Shown here: positions 63,333-64,000 of the stretch, one piece after another
How the letters are laid out: every line of letters starts with the position of its first letter
Position numbering within the stretch: position 1 is the first letter of the stretch
Origin: Nitratiruptor tergarcus DSM 16512
GTDB lineage: Bacteria > Campylobacterota > Campylobacteria > Campylobacterales > Nitratiruptoraceae
Reading direction: 5' to 3'
DNA length: 64,000 nucleotides
Assembly (NCBI RefSeq): GCF_027946175.1
Contig: NZ_AP026671.1
Location: 1 to 64,000, forward strand
Notes under the pieces: generated by a model
Databases searched by the model: none
The model's input: the letters and a program-made list of their open reading frames with translations, nothing else
What the model was told of the DNA's origin: nothing
Program-made: the position numbers and the translations under genes

Positions 63333-63752
63333 ATGAAGTCACTGGGAAAGCATCTTCTTGCTGAATATTATCGATGCGATGAGAATGCGATAAATGATGT
63401 ACAAAAAGTTGAAAATGCGCTTGTAAAAGCTGCAGAGATTGCAGGTGCTACAGTAATTGGAAAGTCTTTTCATAGGTTTGAGCCATATGGTGTAAGTGGG
63501 GTAGTGGTTATTAGTGAATCGCATCTTACGATCCATACCTGGCCAGAGTATGGCTTTGCTGCAGTGGATGTCTTTACTTGCGGCGATCATGTAGATCCTA
63601 TGAAAGCGCATGAATACCTCAAAGAGGTTTTTGGTACACAAAACGCTACAGTTGAGACAATTTTACGAGGAGTGCTCAATATTCCAGATCTTCGCCATAA
63701 GCCTGGTGGCAGTTGCATCAAAGGTGAGTGTGGAGATAAAAAAATAGGATGA
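63333..63752 (+). CDS. speD: S-adenosylmethionine decarboxylase proenzyme
   Basis: 139 residues from ATG 63333 (AAAGGA upstream); an open frame extends further but inside the membrane-protein gene. Self-cleavage Glu-Ser in '[20 protein letters not shown]' gives the pyruvoyl Ser; '[18 protein letters not shown]' holds the catalytic Cys. Prokaryotic type 1b. Supplies decarboxylated SAM for spermidine. ATGA overlap with maf. Confidence 0.94.
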   Translation: MKSLGKHLLAEYYRCDENAINDVQKVENALVKAAEIAGATVIGKSFHRFEPYGVSGVVVISESHLTIHTWPEYGFAAVDVFTCGDHVDPMKAHEYLKEVFGTQNATVETILRGVLNIPDLRHKPGGSCIKGECGDKKIG

Positions 63753-64000
63753 TACGCCTTGCAAGTGGAAGTGAGACGCGAGCAAAGTTATTAAGAGATG
63801 CTGGTATTGAATTTATTCAAAGCCCTATAGAGTTTGATGAAGATTCTCTCTTAAAGCAATACAGTGATCCCAAAGAGTTTGTCTGTGCAGTTGCCCGTGG
63901 TAAATTGCAAAAAGCTATAGAGAAATATGGATTAGAGATCCCTATCGTTGTTGCAGATACTGTGGTAACAGCGAATAATGAGATTTTGCGAAAAGCCAAA
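63749..64000 (+). CDS. maf: Maf-family nucleotide pyrophosphatase, 5' part
   Basis: 84 codons before the window ends. Starts [20 protein letters not shown]; the usual S-x-S-P-R-R is SGSETRA here, keeping Ser and Arg but losing Pro. '[20 protein letters not shown]', '[13 protein letters not shown]' and 'IVVADTVV' (catalytic Asp) match Maf house-cleaning enzymes that hydrolyse non-canonical NTPs. ATGA overlap with speD. Confidence 0.85.
   Translation, partial: MIRLASGSETRAKLLRDAGIEFIQSPIEFDEDSLLKQYSDPKEFVCAVARGKLQKAIEKYGLEIPIVVADTVVTANNEILRKAK

Noticed and set aside
1-64000. CRISPR array or cas genes
   Set aside because: No regularly spaced repeats and no Cas-like proteins were found; the only direct repeats are the att pair and the 38-base pair after tsf.

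Overview
The window is a chromosomal segment of a low-GC member of the Campylobacterota (formerly Epsilonproteobacteria). Gene content and gene order point there. From memory, several blocks match Campylobacter jejuni: murD-mraY beside fabG-acpP-fabF-accA; rpmB/rpe/dnaQ-like; rpmE-rsmI-rlmB-two envelope proteins-aminotransferase-hom-yraN-trxA-trxB; SPFH protein-ilvE; rpsB-tsf-ABC ATPase; alaS...maf. A sulfide:quinone oxidoreductase-like flavoprotein, a formate-dehydrogenase-like molybdoprotein and two carbonic anhydrases fit a free-living, probably vent-type chemolithotroph (Nitratiruptor/Sulfurovum/Nautilia-like). That lifestyle is inference.

Layout. 1-1190: a decayed left edge, then an intact toxin-antitoxin pair (UPF0175-like antitoxin, DUF3368 PIN toxin) with a palindrome next to its promoter. 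1310-3959: an ATPase-acetyltransferase fusion behind an M20 amidohydrolase. 4066-7151: a 3 kb decayed integrative element bounded by a 50 bp direct repeat of the 3' half of tRNA-Phe. It holds an integrase start remnant, several broken small genes, one intact BrnT/BrnA-type toxin-antitoxin pair and two small unknown genes. 7190-16921: core genes for peptidoglycan precursors, fatty acid synthesis, arginine, ribosomal protein L28, pentose phosphate and tryptophan synthesis, and a DnaQ-like exonuclease. 16857-23311 (minus strand): a dicarboxylate symporter with a membrane-anchored, apparently dead peptide deformylase; the SQR-like enzyme with a 58-residue companion; polyphosphate kinase with a gamma carbonic anhydrase. 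23380-29774: beta carbonic anhydrase, uvrB, two small coiled-coil/unknown proteins, and three pseudopilin genes behind a sigma-28-like promoter leading into priA.

29955-42801 is a long plus-strand housekeeping run: L31, two rRNA methyltransferases, a RodZ-like membrane protein, a periplasmic protein, aminotransferase, hom, an FDH-like protein, yraN, thioredoxin and its reductase, dapB, purF and a radical SAM protein. 42803-46122 (minus): secreted RNase T2, hisIE, an SPFH membrane protein and ilvE. 46220-49769: aldehyde dehydrogenase, a two-receiver diguanylate cyclase, a DUF523 protein and a Bcp peroxiredoxin. 49886-52585: rpsB, tsf, an array of hairpins containing a duplicated structured element, and a LolD-like ATPase. 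52597-55259: a 29-residue membrane peptide, a PAS protein, prfB (possibly leaderless) and panC. 55275-64000: a second diguanylate cyclase, murG-ftsW opposite a transpeptidase PBP, alaS, a membrane protein, speD and the start of maf.

No CRISPR array, rRNA gene or intact insertion sequence was seen. The most unusual items are the tRNA-Phe element, the dead deformylase-membrane fusion, the ATPase-acetyltransferase fusion, the repeated structured element after tsf, the sigma-28-like promoter of the pseudopilins, and several very small genes.
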